From positions 1 to 37,093 of the forward strand of contig QNZT01000053.1 in assembly GCA_003978455.1 (NCBI GenBank): a DNA stretch of 37,093 bases, in the 5' to 3' direction. Source of the DNA: Sulfurospirillum sp. (GTDB lineage Bacteria > Campylobacterota > Campylobacteria > Campylobacterales > QNZT01). The notes beneath the pieces are model-generated. The model saw nothing but the letters and a program-made list of their open reading frames with translations. It was not told the origin of the DNA and did not search any database. The position numbers were made by a program, and so were the translations under genes. Shown in pieces: positions 25,942 through 34,223 of this stretch. Within the stretch, counting starts at the first letter, position 1. Each line of letters opens with the position of its first letter.

Positions 25942-26532
25942 TTATTCATCTTCCGGTGCTTCGTAGTCTTCACCGGTCGCAGCAGCATCCATCATACCGT
26001 ACATGAGGTTACGTACTGTTTCAGCCATCTTCATCATCTCAGGTGGAAGTGGTTTTCCTCCATAAAGCATCAACTCCATTGACATCGTATATAACCATCT
26101 GTTTCCTTCATCATCTTCAACGATCAGGATTCTACAAGGCATAAATGCACCAAATGCCTGAGAATAGGCTATAAACTTCTCTGCAACAGACGGAGAACAG
26201 AAATGAAGTATTCTGATATATCTTTTACCGTTTTTCTTGATACCACCGGATACAGACATTTTAGAATCGCCTACAACCAGAAAGTTATTTTCTGCCGCAG
26301 TCTCCTTTAGAGTTTCAATCACATCTTCAGTAGAAATGTCATCTTTAATCTTTACTTTTCTCACCATTGCATCAGCAGAGCTTCCGGTTTCCAGGACTTT
26401 GTTGAACATATCCATATAGTAACCCATCGCATCCGGATGTAACTGACTCACTTTTGTCCCTATTGTCACATAGCCGATCAAGGCTGCTAGAACGGCAAGA
26501 ACACCTATTGCACTTAATATGTTTTTAATCAT
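25942..26532 (-). CDS. DUF302 domain protein, membrane-anchored
   Basis: A 196-residue protein with an N-terminal membrane anchor or uncleaved signal (5-25) and a DUF302 domain. Landmarks are VIETLKETAAENNFLVV and an HFCSPSVAEKFI segment, followed by the family's MPCRILIVEDDEG (around 130-142). DUF302 proteins are found near sulfur-oxidation genes, but their activity is not known. The C-terminus is acidic. AAGGAGT precedes the ATG. It is the last gene of the sox operon, 57 bases after the metallo-beta-lactamase gene. Confidence 0.85.
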   Translation of the reverse strand: MIKNILSAIGVLAVLAALIGYVTIGTKVSQLHPDAMGYYMDMFNKVLETGSSADAMVRKVKIKDDISTEDVIETLKETAAENNFLVVGDSKMSVSGGIKKNGKRYIRILHFCSPSVAEKFIAYSQAFGAFMPCRILIVEDDEGNRWLYTMSMELMLYGGKPLPPEMMKMAETVRNLMYGMMDAAATGEDYEAPEDE

Positions 26533-26589
26533 ATTGACTCCTTATATAATTTTTATTTATAATATTATAATTTCTCTTAAAAAAAACTT

Positions 26590-27549
26590 TTACTCGTCTT
26601 CCGCTTCAAGCTCTTCATATATTTTTTGTAAATGTTTACCCATCTGATGGTCAAATGCGTCCCATTTGACGTAATCTTTCATCATCTCTACTACTTTAGG
26701 TTTGATCTCATACGCTTCTACATCTTCTTCCAGTGCCATCTCTGCACCCTTTTTCAAAAGCTTCATGTAGTTCAGGAATGGATCTATTGTTTCATGCATC
26801 TTGCCAGGTGCACCGTGTCCCGGTACATACAGTGAGAGTTCCGGTGCTTTTTCGATATCTTCAAGCAATTTGATGTTGCCCAAAATACTTGATGATGCAT
26901 CAAAACCTCCCAATCTGCTTTTCATGACATTGTCGCCGAGAAAAAGTGTCTTGCTATTGACATGCAAAATCAGCACATCTGTGTCTGTATGTGCTCTTTT
27001 GGGATGAAAAATCAAAAAAGTCTGACCGTCAATCTCAATTTTATCACCGTTTTTGATGGCAAATTCGGGAAATTGATATGGTTTTGTTCCTTTGAGATTA
27101 TGAGAAAGTCTGTCCAATATACCGTACCATTTATCGGCTTCCCCATCTTTAGAGACATCTATCATATGTTGCAGTGCGTAAATCTTTACATTTGGGTACT
27201 TTTCAGCCATCGTTTTGTTCGCGAACCAGTGGTCGCCGTGTTTATGGGTATCTATAATCGCGATAATAGGCTTTTTGCTAATCTTCTCAACTTCCGCAAA
27301 TATCTTTTTACCAACATTGTAGTTACCGCCCGGATCTATCATGATAAGTCCGTGCTCACCTTCAATGATGGCGGGATTATTCATAAATCCTTCATTTTCC
27401 TCGTTTGGCTCCATCGGAGGTCCAGGCAAAATATACACGTTATCTGCAAACTTTTTAAACTCAAAATTTCCCAGTTTCCCCAGTGTAAATGCATGTGCAC
27501 CGACACTCAAAGCACCGATAAGTGCTAATGACATCAGACTTTTTTTCAT
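26590..27549 (-). CDS. Exported metallo-beta-lactamase-fold hydrolase (SoxH-like)
   Basis: A 319-residue protein with a signal peptide (1-20) and an MBL fold. The zinc motif THKHGDHW is at 101-108. Other fold marks are GLIMIDPGGN (67-76), a DTDVLILHV stretch, LFLGDNVM and VPGHGAPGK. It resembles the SoxH-type and quinoprotein-relay zinc hydrolases that travel with sox genes. Their substrate is not established, and persulfide or glutathione-linked sulfur has been proposed for related folds. Its start overlaps the MOSC stop as ATGA. Confidence 0.88.
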   Translation of the reverse strand: MKKSLMSLALIGALSVGAHAFTLGKLGNFEFKKFADNVYILPGPPMEPNEENEGFMNNPAIIEGEHGLIMIDPGGNYNVGKKIFAEVEKISKKPIIAIIDTHKHGDHWFANKTMAEKYPNVKIYALQHMIDVSKDGEADKWYGILDRLSHNLKGTKPYQFPEFAIKNGDKIEIDGQTFLIFHPKRAHTDTDVLILHVNSKTLFLGDNVMKSRLGGFDASSSILGNIKLLEDIEKAPELSLYVPGHGAPGKMHETIDPFLNYMKLLKKGAEMALEEDVEAYEIKPKVVEMMKDYVKWDAFDHQMGKHLQKIYEELEAEDE

Positions 27550-27989
27550 TTTCTCTCCTTTATAATATATACTTGATCACCTTTTTTAATGATACCCTCT
27601 TTGACCACTCTGGCAAAAATACCGCGGTCATCTTTTAACAGTTTTGGAAGTTTGCTATCTATCTTTGACAAACTTTTACAAAGTGTACAGTTTTGGGTTA
27701 TCTCTAAAGTCACCTCGCCTATCCGTATCTGTGCACCTGGTGTCAGATGGTATGGATTATAATCCAAAAGAATATTTTCACCCAATTCACCCGCACCCAG
27801 GGAGATACCTTTCTCTTTAGCTAAAGCATAACTCTGCTCAGCACTCAGCAAAACCGATCTTTCTCTTGCCTTGTTGTAAAATTTATCATTTACAACACCC
27901 TGATGATCCAACATCATTTCATCTACCGGTTTCTTGGAGACAAACAGCCCTACAGCACTTCCGACAGACAACTCTTTTTCACAATCCAT
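27546..27989 (-). CDS. MOSC domain protein
   Basis: A protein of about 147 residues with a MOSC domain, the C-terminal fold of molybdenum cofactor sulfurases. It binds Moco or handles sulfur. The conserved cysteine lies in NCTLCKSL; GELGENILLD and IRIGEVTLEI are other family marks. The start is uncertain. An ATG at 27989 lies 7 bases after the preceding stop. A TTG at 28004 and a longer frame from 28037 (which overlaps the thioredoxin gene by 41 bases) also fit, and none has a strong ribosome site. Placement in an operon with Moco-dependent SoxC suggests a link to that cofactor, but this is inference. Confidence 0.82.
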   Translation of the reverse strand: MDCEKELSVGSAVGLFVSKKPVDEMMLDHQGVVNDKFYNKARERSVLLSAEQSYALAKEKGISLGAGELGENILLDYNPYHLTPGAQIRIGEVTLEITQNCTLCKSLSKIDSKLPKLLKDDRGIFARVVKEGIIKKGDQVYIIKERK

Positions 27990-27996
27990 TTCCAGA

Positions 27997-28455
27997 TTAT
28001 TCAAAACTCTCTTCTTTATACGCACCGCTACTGACATCTTTTAAAACTTTTATAAATTTATCTTTACTCCGATATCCGACAAGATCATAGATAACCTCAC
28101 CTGTCCCGTCGATAAATAAAATCACCGGGAAAAAGTTTATACCCAACACATTTTGCACAAATGCAAGATTACTGTACGTTTTGCCTTTATATTTGACAGT
28201 TTCGTCATCGTCCTTGTTTATATCAACAAAGATAAATCTCTTTTTCACGATTTTTGAAACATCGCTCTCATCAAACTCAAAATCCATCTTTGCACAAAAT
28301 GGACAACCATCTTCATGAACAAACATGAGAACCGTTTTACCGGTTTTATTTGCATCGGCAATATATTTGTCTAAATCGTTGTCCACTCCATCTGCAAATA
28401 GCGTTGTACCGAAGAGAAAAATAATGCCTAAGACCAGACCTATTATTTTTCTCAT
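27997..28455 (-). CDS. Periplasmic thioredoxin-like protein (SoxW/DsbD-C-like)
   Basis: A 152-residue exported protein with a signal peptide (cleavage near 21) and a thioredoxin fold. The redox pair is CPFC (51-54). The cis-proline lies in NFFPVILFID. It likely keeps periplasmic thiols reduced, for instance the SoxY cysteine or a partner. This is the role given to SoxW in other sox clusters. It lies 8 bases after the larger metallo-beta-lactamase gene in the same operon. Confidence 0.87.
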   Translation of the reverse strand: MRKIIGLVLGIIFLFGTTLFADGVDNDLDKYIADANKTGKTVLMFVHEDGCPFCAKMDFEFDESDVSKIVKKRFIFVDINKDDDETVKYKGKTYSNLAFVQNVLGINFFPVILFIDGTGEVIYDLVGYRSKDKFIKVLKDVSSGAYKEESFE

Positions 28456-28463
28456 AATTCTAC

Positions 28464-29660
28464 CTATTCGTCATCCAGCATCTCAAGTTCGTCATATGCA
28501 TAACCGACATTTTGCGCATTTAAGATATCGTACATTTTTTTATCTTTGAACTCTTCAAGCTTCACTTTCTCGGTTATCTCTGTCGCATCAACGTCATCTT
28601 CAAGCGCTTTCATAATTCTCTCTTTAAGCAATTTAAAATAGAGCTCAGCCTCTTTTGCCGCATCTTTGCCCGTATTGAAACCGTGCCCGGGAACCAGAAC
28701 ATTCCAGTCAAATTTCTTGATGTCATTGATCGCTTTTATCTGCCCCATCACAGAACCGTCTCTATTTGAAGTGATCCTGCCATTCATCACAAGGTCACCG
28801 GCGAACAAAACTTTTCTTTTTGGCAGATAGAGATAGATATCATCTACTGTGTGTGCTTTAACATCCATCGGGATAACAACAAATTCTTCGCCGCCTAGTT
28901 TTATCACCTTCTTCTCTTTAGGAACTTCATCTACTTTGATGATATGCGTCCCTTTAATCGCATTTTTAGGAAGAATTTTAAACATTCTTGTCGGATCACC
29001 GTCTTTGTAATTTTCATTGATACTCGATGGTCCTATGATATGCGCATTGAACTTCTTTTTATAAAAATCATTTCCAAGCCAATGATCATCATGATGATGA
29101 GAGTTGACAACATACTTAACCGGTAATTTGGCGATTTTACTCATCGCTTCATATGCCTGTCGTGCAAACTCGTAAGATGGACCAGAATCCATCAGGAAAT
29201 AGCCATCTTTTGTTTTGATATAACAGCTGTTCGCCATAAATCCGGCATTCTCTTTTGTCGGTTTGTCAAGTGCACCGAAAAAACACCAGACATCATCTGC
29301 TACTTTTTTAGGTTTAAGCTTATAATCAAACGGTTTTTCATTATCTGCTTTATCTGTTTTTGCACCTTTTTTTGCGCCCGCTGCCGCCATTGATATAAGT
29401 TCACCGATGGTTTTATCTTCACCGACAGAAGTTATCTTGACATCCACGGAGGAGGTTTTTTTATCGGTTTTTTGACTCACAGCACTCTTTTGTTGTGTTG
29501 TACCTTGCATTTTATTCAATGTTTCAAGTTTTGCAATGCTACTTGTCAGCTCTGAGATGGCAGTATCTAAAGTTTTAATTGCGTCTTGCAACGTATCACC
29601 TGCAAAAACTGCACTGTGCATTGACGCCACAAGCACACAGCTTACTAATATTTTTTTCAT
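28464..29660 (-). CDS. Exported metallo-beta-lactamase-fold hydrolase with N-terminal coil
   Basis: A 398-residue protein with a signal peptide (1-20), a Ser/Thr- and Lys-rich helical region (20-110) not found in the smaller paralogue, and an MBL fold from about 118. The zinc motif is NSHHHDDHW (186-194), with LFAGDLVMNGR and VPGHGFNTG further on. Both MBL proteins of this cluster are of the same general family (SoxH-like), but the N-terminal coil suggests oligomerisation or attachment. AGGAG is six bases before the ATG. Two strong hairpins separate it from soxZ. The substrate is unknown. Confidence 0.87.
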   Translation of the reverse strand: MKKILVSCVLVASMHSAVFAGDTLQDAIKTLDTAISELTSSIAKLETLNKMQGTTQQKSAVSQKTDKKTSSVDVKITSVGEDKTIGELISMAAAGAKKGAKTDKADNEKPFDYKLKPKKVADDVWCFFGALDKPTKENAGFMANSCYIKTKDGYFLMDSGPSYEFARQAYEAMSKIAKLPVKYVVNSHHHDDHWLGNDFYKKKFNAHIIGPSSINENYKDGDPTRMFKILPKNAIKGTHIIKVDEVPKEKKVIKLGGEEFVVIPMDVKAHTVDDIYLYLPKRKVLFAGDLVMNGRITSNRDGSVMGQIKAINDIKKFDWNVLVPGHGFNTGKDAAKEAELYFKLLKERIMKALEDDVDATEITEKVKLEEFKDKKMYDILNAQNVGYAYDELEMLDDE

Positions 29661-29680
29661 CTTATCTCCTGCTCCTTTGG

Positions 29681-29730
29681 ATTATAAATACTCAATCTGC
29701 CGCTACAAAGGCAGATTGAGTATTTATAAT
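29681..29730. promoter_or_regulatory. Perfect 21-bp stem hairpin between soxZ and the MBL gene
   Basis: Arms 29681-29701 and 29710-29730 are perfect complements over 21 bases around an eight-base loop. In the sox transcript it stands just before the ribosome site of the MBL gene and after a smaller hairpin. No T-run follows. It may protect the soxYZ message from exonucleases, mark a cleavage point or lower downstream expression. Confidence 0.7.
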
Positions 29731-29759
29731 AGGACGGTACTTGTGTGATACCGCCCTAT
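29729..29759. other. Second hairpin directly after soxZ
   Basis: Core arms 29731-29739 and 29749-29757 pair with one mismatch around a nine-base loop, and pairing extends outward by two bases. It starts about ten bases after the soxZ stop on the minus-strand message and directly precedes the 21-bp stem. Confidence 0.55.
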
Positions 29760-29769
29760 ATGACAAAAC

Positions 29770-30060
29770 TTACTTAACTTTTGTTTTCTTAGTCTCAGTT
29801 TTACCTTTAAGGTCTGTTACCGTTACTTCGAAATCGTCTCCCTTTTTGCCTTTAAATTTAAACTTTAAAAGAGGGTTTTTAGACAGGAATCCACTTCCAC
29901 TCATCTCATATACTACTTTGTCACCGCTTTTTGCGACAACTGAGGTGATGAAGTTTGGCTCTTTTTTCTTTTTTTCAGCCTCTTCAGGTCCTATATTGTC
30001 AGCTTTGATCATAATTTTTGCTTTTACGATTCCATCTTTCTCTTTTGCTTTAACTTTCAT
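29770..30060 (-). CDS. soxZ: SoxZ sulfur carrier subunit
   Basis: A 96-residue protein without signal peptide that pairs with SoxY to carry sulfur intermediates in thiosulfate oxidation. It is exported with Tat-targeted SoxY. Landmarks are the MIKADNIGPEEAEKK segment, PNFITSVVAKSG (the family's conserved FI-V turn) and the C-terminal FEVTVTDLKGKTE. Length is normal. AAAGGAAAAAA precedes the ATG. Order soxC-soxD-soxY-soxZ is the second sox cluster type known from sulfur-oxidising Campylobacterota. Confidence 0.93.
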   Translation of the reverse strand: MKVKAKEKDGIVKAKIMIKADNIGPEEAEKKKKEPNFITSVVAKSGDKVVYEMSGSGFLSKNPLLKFKFKGKKGDDFEVTVTDLKGKTETKKTKVK

Positions 30061-30126
30061 TTTTTTCCTTTCAATTATATTTTTTTAGTTCTGCTATTAC
30101 CAAATACCCAATCATTGCGGGGAAGA

Positions 30127-30576
30127 TCAACCGCCGCAACCACCTTTTGATACTTCAATAGGCAACACTTTTTTATACAATTTTCCATCTTTACCTTCAA
30201 CTACAGCAACAATATTTCCTGATTTTTTCATTTTCATTGTCACAGAGTAATCTACGATTCCACCTTCCGGTACTGTCCAGACTGCAACCGCTGAGCGAGG
30301 ATTTGTATCCTGGAAAAGCGCTACTGATTTCGCTTCAATATCAGAAGATACTGTAACAGGAATCTTTCCACCGTTCTCTGCAAGTTTCGGTGCTTTGATT
30401 TTCACACCTTTTTCTTCCGCTTTTGCATCACCATACAGTGCTTTGATCGCGTCATCAGGTGTTGTAGCTTTCCACGCATCCGGCTTATCTTTTCTGAAAT
30501 CCTTAGCATTTAACTTTGACATAGGTATCAAAGCAAGTGCCGCTATACTTAAACTTAAAAATTGTCTTCTTTCCAT
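30127..30576 (-). CDS. soxY: SoxY sulfur carrier protein
   Basis: A 149-residue periplasmic carrier. It begins with a Tat signal (ERRQFLSLSIAAL) and ends in the swinging-arm tail KGGCGG, where C147 bears the sulfur chain. Middle landmarks include IPVTVSSDIEAKSVALFQD (about 72-90) and the NPRSAVAVW segment. SoxCD removes the sulfane sulfur from this cysteine. It lies 66 bases before soxZ. An unusually structured leader (30577-30756) separates it from soxD. Confidence 0.94.
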   Translation of the reverse strand: MERRQFLSLSIAALALIPMSKLNAKDFRKDKPDAWKATTPDDAIKALYGDAKAEEKGVKIKAPKLAENGGKIPVTVSSDIEAKSVALFQDTNPRSAVAVWTVPEGGIVDYSVTMKMKKSGNIVAVVEGKDGKLYKKVLPIEVSKGGCGG

Positions 30577-30608
30577 TATATTATCCTTTCATGATCTAAA
30601 ATATATCT

Positions 30609-30717
30609 TTTTGAATCGCACACTTTATGCCAGACAAAGTCACTCCGAGCGTCTCCGATTCAAAAGAAGCTCTCTTTGTCTGACACAACCTACCGCCAAA
30701 ATCTGGACACATAAAGT
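30609..30717. promoter_or_regulatory. Interleaved inverted repeats between soxD and soxY
   Basis: Three pairings cross each other. Positions 30609-30618 pair with 30656-30665 (10 bp). Positions 30631-30639 pair with 30674-30682 (9 bp). Positions 30622-30634 pair with 30702-30717 (13 bp with a 3-base bulge). The order means they cannot all form as a simple nest. They would make a pseudoknot or alternative hairpins in the soxY leader. This fits attenuation, RNA processing or a ligand-responsive switch. It matches no riboswitch I know. Confidence 0.55.
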
Positions 30718-30756
30718 ATATCATATTTTATGTGAACTAATTGTGTATCTTAAAAA

Positions 30757-31854
30757 TTATTTACTTTTAGAGTACATATACTCGATAATCTCTTTGATCT
30801 TATCATCGCTGAGATCAGTACCACCTCTAGGAGGCATTGCACCTGTTCCGTTGATGGCATTTTTCAGGACTTTGTCCATCCCTTTTTTCATCACTTTTTC
30901 CCAGTCCTCTTTATTTCCGACTACAGGAGCTCCCATCGCGTCTGTACCGTGACACACTTTACAGTTAGCCTCATACTCTTCTTGTCCCGGCGCTACAGAA
31001 GCATCCTTTTTCTTAGGAGGAAGATCTCTGGCTTCTCCGAAAGGTGGACTAACGTCGGTTCTTGGATCTTTCACAACAACCAACTTTGCACCGTCATCTT
31101 CGCAGTCATGCATACATCTCTTGCCCAGTGCACCGATATTTTTCGGATCAGAGAGAAATTTTTTGACATTTTCAGGACCATTTGGACCATCGATATTCGG
31201 GATAAATCCATTCTCGTTCGGCATATGGATTTTTGTAAAATTCTCATTGCTGAGTACAAAATCATCATCCATCTCTTCACCGTCGATTTTAATATCGTTT
31301 GTGGCAAGCAGATATGCGGTTATCGCGTAGGTATCATCCCAGCTCAAACTCTTCGGATGCGCATATGGCATGGCATCGTGGATATACCATAATAGTGTAG
31401 ATGCTTTTGGCCAGTAAGTACCGATCGTTCTTTGCGGTGCATCTGTATTGCCCGGTGTTCTCTGGTTTGTCAGAGATTTGATATCACCGCCTGTCAAAGT
31501 AGGGTATCCTTTTCCACCGGCACCGAAGTCACCGTGACATACGGCACACTGCTCTTCAAACAACTCATCACCTCTCTCGACACTTCCCTTACCGACAGGT
31601 AAACCTGTACCATCAGGAAGGATGTCGGTATCCCAAGCTTTAAGCTCAGCCTTGGTCGGTGCACGTCCATAGTGGATAGGACCGACTTTTTGATCGTTAT
31701 AACGATATACCGTATACTTTCCATCTTTTCGGGGATAGGTCATTCCGCCGTCAACTGCATCTTTTTTGCCGTCAAATGCCGCGAAAGCTGCTACAGAAGA
31801 GAGCAGTAGCGCCGCAACACCTACACCGATACTTTTACGAACGCATGTGTGCAT
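30757..31854 (-). CDS. soxD: SoxD dihaem cytochrome c subunit
   Basis: A 365-residue exported cytochrome c, electron acceptor of the SoxCD sulfur dehydrogenase. Signal peptide to about 25. Haem sites are CAVCH (103-107) and CKVCH (298-302). M341 in GAMPPRGG fits the axial ligand of the second haem, and M163 may serve the first. The start at 31854 (MHTCVRKS) is chosen because GGGGAGG stands eight bases before it. The longer frame from 31920 would add 22 residues before the signal. It overlaps the soxC end by 20 bases. Confidence 0.93.
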   Translation of the reverse strand: MHTCVRKSIGVGVAALLLSSVAAFAAFDGKKDAVDGGMTYPRKDGKYTVYRYNDQKVGPIHYGRAPTKAELKAWDTDILPDGTGLPVGKGSVERGDELFEEQCAVCHGDFGAGGKGYPTLTGGDIKSLTNQRTPGNTDAPQRTIGTYWPKASTLLWYIHDAMPYAHPKSLSWDDTYAITAYLLATNDIKIDGEEMDDDFVLSNENFTKIHMPNENGFIPNIDGPNGPENVKKFLSDPKNIGALGKRCMHDCEDDGAKLVVVKDPRTDVSPPFGEARDLPPKKKDASVAPGQEEYEANCKVCHGTDAMGAPVVGNKEDWEKVMKKGMDKVLKNAINGTGAMPPRGGTDLSDDKIKEIIEYMYSKSK

Positions 31855-33190
31855 TGTGAACCTCCCCTTTTGGTGTAACATACCAGCTACAGATCGAATT
31901 CCTGTGATAAACACCTTCAACGCCTATAACACTTTTTTCCTGGTTGATAGTAGGTTGTACATCGCCGGTATCATCTACTGCACGACTTGACAGTATCAAC
32001 TCTTTGCCTTCATATTTGTAAAGATAACTAAATCTTGTCCAGGCTTTTGGAAGCACCAGTCCTTTAAGCTTCGCCTCAACCCAGTTTTTACCGCCGTCAA
32101 AGCTGATATCAACTGCTGTGATCGTACCTTTACCACTCCATGCCAGACCTTCGATCTCAACGATATCGCCTTTTTTAAGATCCGTCCACGGTTTCTCAGG
32201 ACAAGGAGATGTGATGATAGAGTTTACTTCGAGTGGATAGAAGTGCTGAATCGCTTTACCGGTAGGAAGAAGTGTGGTATATTTTGAAGTCTCTTCTTTC
32301 GCATACCATGGCTTGTCACCGAATTTTAATCGCTTCAGCCACTTAACGGATAAGTTCGCTTCCCATCCCGGGAGAAGAAGTCTGATAGGATATCCCTGCT
32401 CTTCACGTAGTGCCTCACCATTCATAGCATATGCGATCATCGCATCATCCATCACCTTTTCAACAGGAATAGTTCTGCTCATAGAGGAACCGTCACCACC
32501 CTCTGCCAGCATCCACAACGCTTTTGGATCAACGCCGACATCTTCAAGGATTGTTTTCAGTCTTACACCTGTCCACTCGGTACAACTCATCATACCTTTG
32601 ACAAACTGCAATGAGTCAAACTGCGGCGCTTTCCACTCAGGTGCACCGTTTGATGGACACTCAAGGAAGTGAATAACACTTTCACTCGGATATTTTTTGA
32701 TATCTTCCACAGTTAGCACTATAGGATTTTTCACCATACCGTGAATCATCAATCTATGTTTATTTGGATCGATTCTTGCTACACCGTTATGCGTTCTGGT
32801 AAAGAAAAGACCGTTTGGTGTAATGATTCCGTTTAAATCCTGTAGCGGTGTTACTGAAATCGCAGCATGCATATCACCGGCTGATGAGAGCAAAGGTGTA
32901 GTTCTTCTTACAACATTGTGCTCATACGGTGAAGGGATTCCATAAGGATGTTTATTGAGTTCATAGCCCAACGAGGTGGCCCATGGTTGTTCCTCTACAA
33001 TCATCTTGTCATCCGCACATATTTCGCCGTCAGCCAAAAGTTTGCCTGGCGATAAAATACTACCGGCAGCAACCGCGCTTATAGAATAAGCAGCAGCTTT
33101 TCTGAAAAAGTCTCTTCTACTAGATTTGGTTGTCTTTTTATCTAGAGACAAATTTAAATCATTACTAGAAGTTATATCAGCATCTTTCAT
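31835..33190 (-). CDS. soxC: SoxC sulfite oxidase-like molybdenum subunit
   Basis: A 451-residue Moco enzyme subunit of the SoxCD sulfane dehydrogenase. The Tat signal SSRRDFFRKAAAY is at 23-35. The cofactor cysteine is C178 in HFLECPSNG, and FFTRTHNG (129-136) is the family's substrate-side motif. The C-terminal dimerisation domain contains DISFDGGKNWVEAKL. Length is normal. A strong GAGAGGAGG ribosome site precedes the ATG. It is the first gene of the sox operon. The Moco supply genes lie at 20162-22050. Confidence 0.95.
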   Translation of the reverse strand: MKDADITSSNDLNLSLDKKTTKSSRRDFFRKAAAYSISAVAAGSILSPGKLLADGEICADDKMIVEEQPWATSLGYELNKHPYGIPSPYEHNVVRRTTPLLSSAGDMHAAISVTPLQDLNGIITPNGLFFTRTHNGVARIDPNKHRLMIHGMVKNPIVLTVEDIKKYPSESVIHFLECPSNGAPEWKAPQFDSLQFVKGMMSCTEWTGVRLKTILEDVGVDPKALWMLAEGGDGSSMSRTIPVEKVMDDAMIAYAMNGEALREEQGYPIRLLLPGWEANLSVKWLKRLKFGDKPWYAKEETSKYTTLLPTGKAIQHFYPLEVNSIITSPCPEKPWTDLKKGDIVEIEGLAWSGKGTITAVDISFDGGKNWVEAKLKGLVLPKAWTRFSYLYKYEGKELILSSRAVDDTGDVQPTINQEKSVIGVEGVYHRNSICSWYVTPKGEVHNAHMRS

Positions 33191-33303
33191 CTATCCTCCT
33201 CTCAAAATTTTGAATTTTTAATAATTCCATCTACTTTAGGAAGACAAATTATATTACAACTTTCTTTAATAAAGCTTGAACTATCTTGATATTTCGCACC
33301 TCC

Positions 33304-33309
33304 ATTATA
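33304..33309 (-). promoter_or_regulatory. Candidate -10 box of the sox operon
   Basis: TATAAT on the minus strand lies about 114 bases before the soxC ATG, with a T-rich weak -35 region upstream. A second TATAAT at 33248-33253 is an equal candidate, so the assignment is tentative. Confidence 0.3.
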
Positions 33310-33474
33310 AATAGGTAGAGATATAACAAAAATTAAAAACACAAAATATACAATTTGCTTCTGTTCGGGAGGTCATCGATAAACTTATCTTATCAATCAA
33401 TATTCATAATAAATTACTTTTTAGTAACAATAATAATTTTTATAAGTTAGAACATTATTATTCGAGAAACATTT

Positions 33475-33489
33475 TACCACACGGTGGTA
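33475..33489. promoter_or_regulatory. Short palindrome TACCAC-N3-GTGGTA
   Basis: Six-base arms surround ACG. It shares the CCACA(C/T)GGTG core with the larger palindrome 100 bases away, so both may bind the same protein. Confidence 0.4.
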
Positions 33490-33570
33490 TTGTGGCGCTT
33501 TGCAGAGAACAGATAATTTTTCATGAATTGATCTTTCAGGGTGTAAAGAGAGGAGTATACAGAAAACAAT

Positions 33571-33600
33571 ACCATGTGGCAATACATCATGCCACATGGT
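33571..33600. promoter_or_regulatory. Perfect 11-bp palindrome with 8-base spacer
   Basis: ACCATGTGGCA at 33571-33581 is perfectly complementary to 33590-33600. No T-run follows, so a terminator is unlikely. It lies between divergent genes and could be an operator for the sox genes, or the end of a small decayed element. Confidence 0.5.
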
Positions 33601-33706
33601 GTCCCCTGTCTATATAGCAGTAAGAATAATTTTTTGCATATTAAACTTACAAATTGATTATATATTAATTGGGATAAAATTTATCTTAATTAAATCTATT
33701 ATCGGC

Positions 33707-33712
33707 TATAAT
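33707..33712 (+). promoter_or_regulatory. Candidate -10 box of the DUF4149 gene
   Basis: TATAAT lies 29 bases before the ATG at 33741, followed by AAAGGAG as ribosome site. Confidence 0.45.
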
Positions 33713-33740
33713 TCTTGAAATTTATCAAAAAAGGAGTCTT

Positions 33741-34223
33741 ATGCCTTCCATTCCAAAAGGTATTACCGTTGCATATTTCATACTTCTGGGTATAACACTA
33801 GGTGCCGGTCTTTATGCTGGTATTGTCGTGGCTCCGGTTACATTTCACAGTGAACTCTATCTTGGAAGCGATATACTCAACCGTTTTCAGGAGGGTTTGA
33901 TCATGACGGAAAATTTTGTCAGACTCTCTTATCTGGTTGATTTTACGGTACTTGCCGTCGCACTATATGAGGGATTTAAATATAAAAATTTCGACAGAGA
34001 CACCATAACCTCCGTCAGTGCATTTCTCGTTATCGCTTCGGGACTTTTATATGTACACTACTATATTCCCCAGATTCTTGCGTTCCAAAAGCAGGGAGAA
34101 GCAATCACACAAAGCAAACTTTTTGAAAATACCCATTTTGCCAGCGAACTCGATTTTAAACTTTTCGCAGCTGCTCTTCTAGTACTCCTTGCCAGAAATC
34201 TATATCGCACTCTTAGGAGCTGA
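33741..34223 (+). CDS. DUF4149 (TMEM205-like) integral membrane protein
   Basis: A 160-residue protein with four membrane segments (about 8-30, 55-75, 90-110, 138-154). The pattern is that of DUF4149: GAGLYAGIVVAPVTFHS near 21-37, and LLYVHYYIPQI. No catalytic role is known. AAAGGAG precedes the ATG. Its last 24 bases overlap the end of the convergent tsaD gene. Confidence 0.85.
   Translation: MPSIPKGITVAYFILLGITLGAGLYAGIVVAPVTFHSELYLGSDILNRFQEGLIMTENFVRLSYLVDFTVLAVALYEGFKYKNFDRDTITSVSAFLVIASGLLYVHYYIPQILAFQKQGEAITQSKLFENTHFASELDFKLFAAALLVLLARNLYRTLRS

Larger units (their letters stand above)
33191..33740. other. 550-base intergenic region upstream of soxC
   Basis: No credible ORF was found. 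It is AT-rich and holds the divergent promoters for the sox operon and the DUF4149 gene, plus two palindromes (33475-33489 and 33571-33600). Two -10-like hexamers face soxC (33248-33253 and 33304-33309). Confidence 0.6.
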
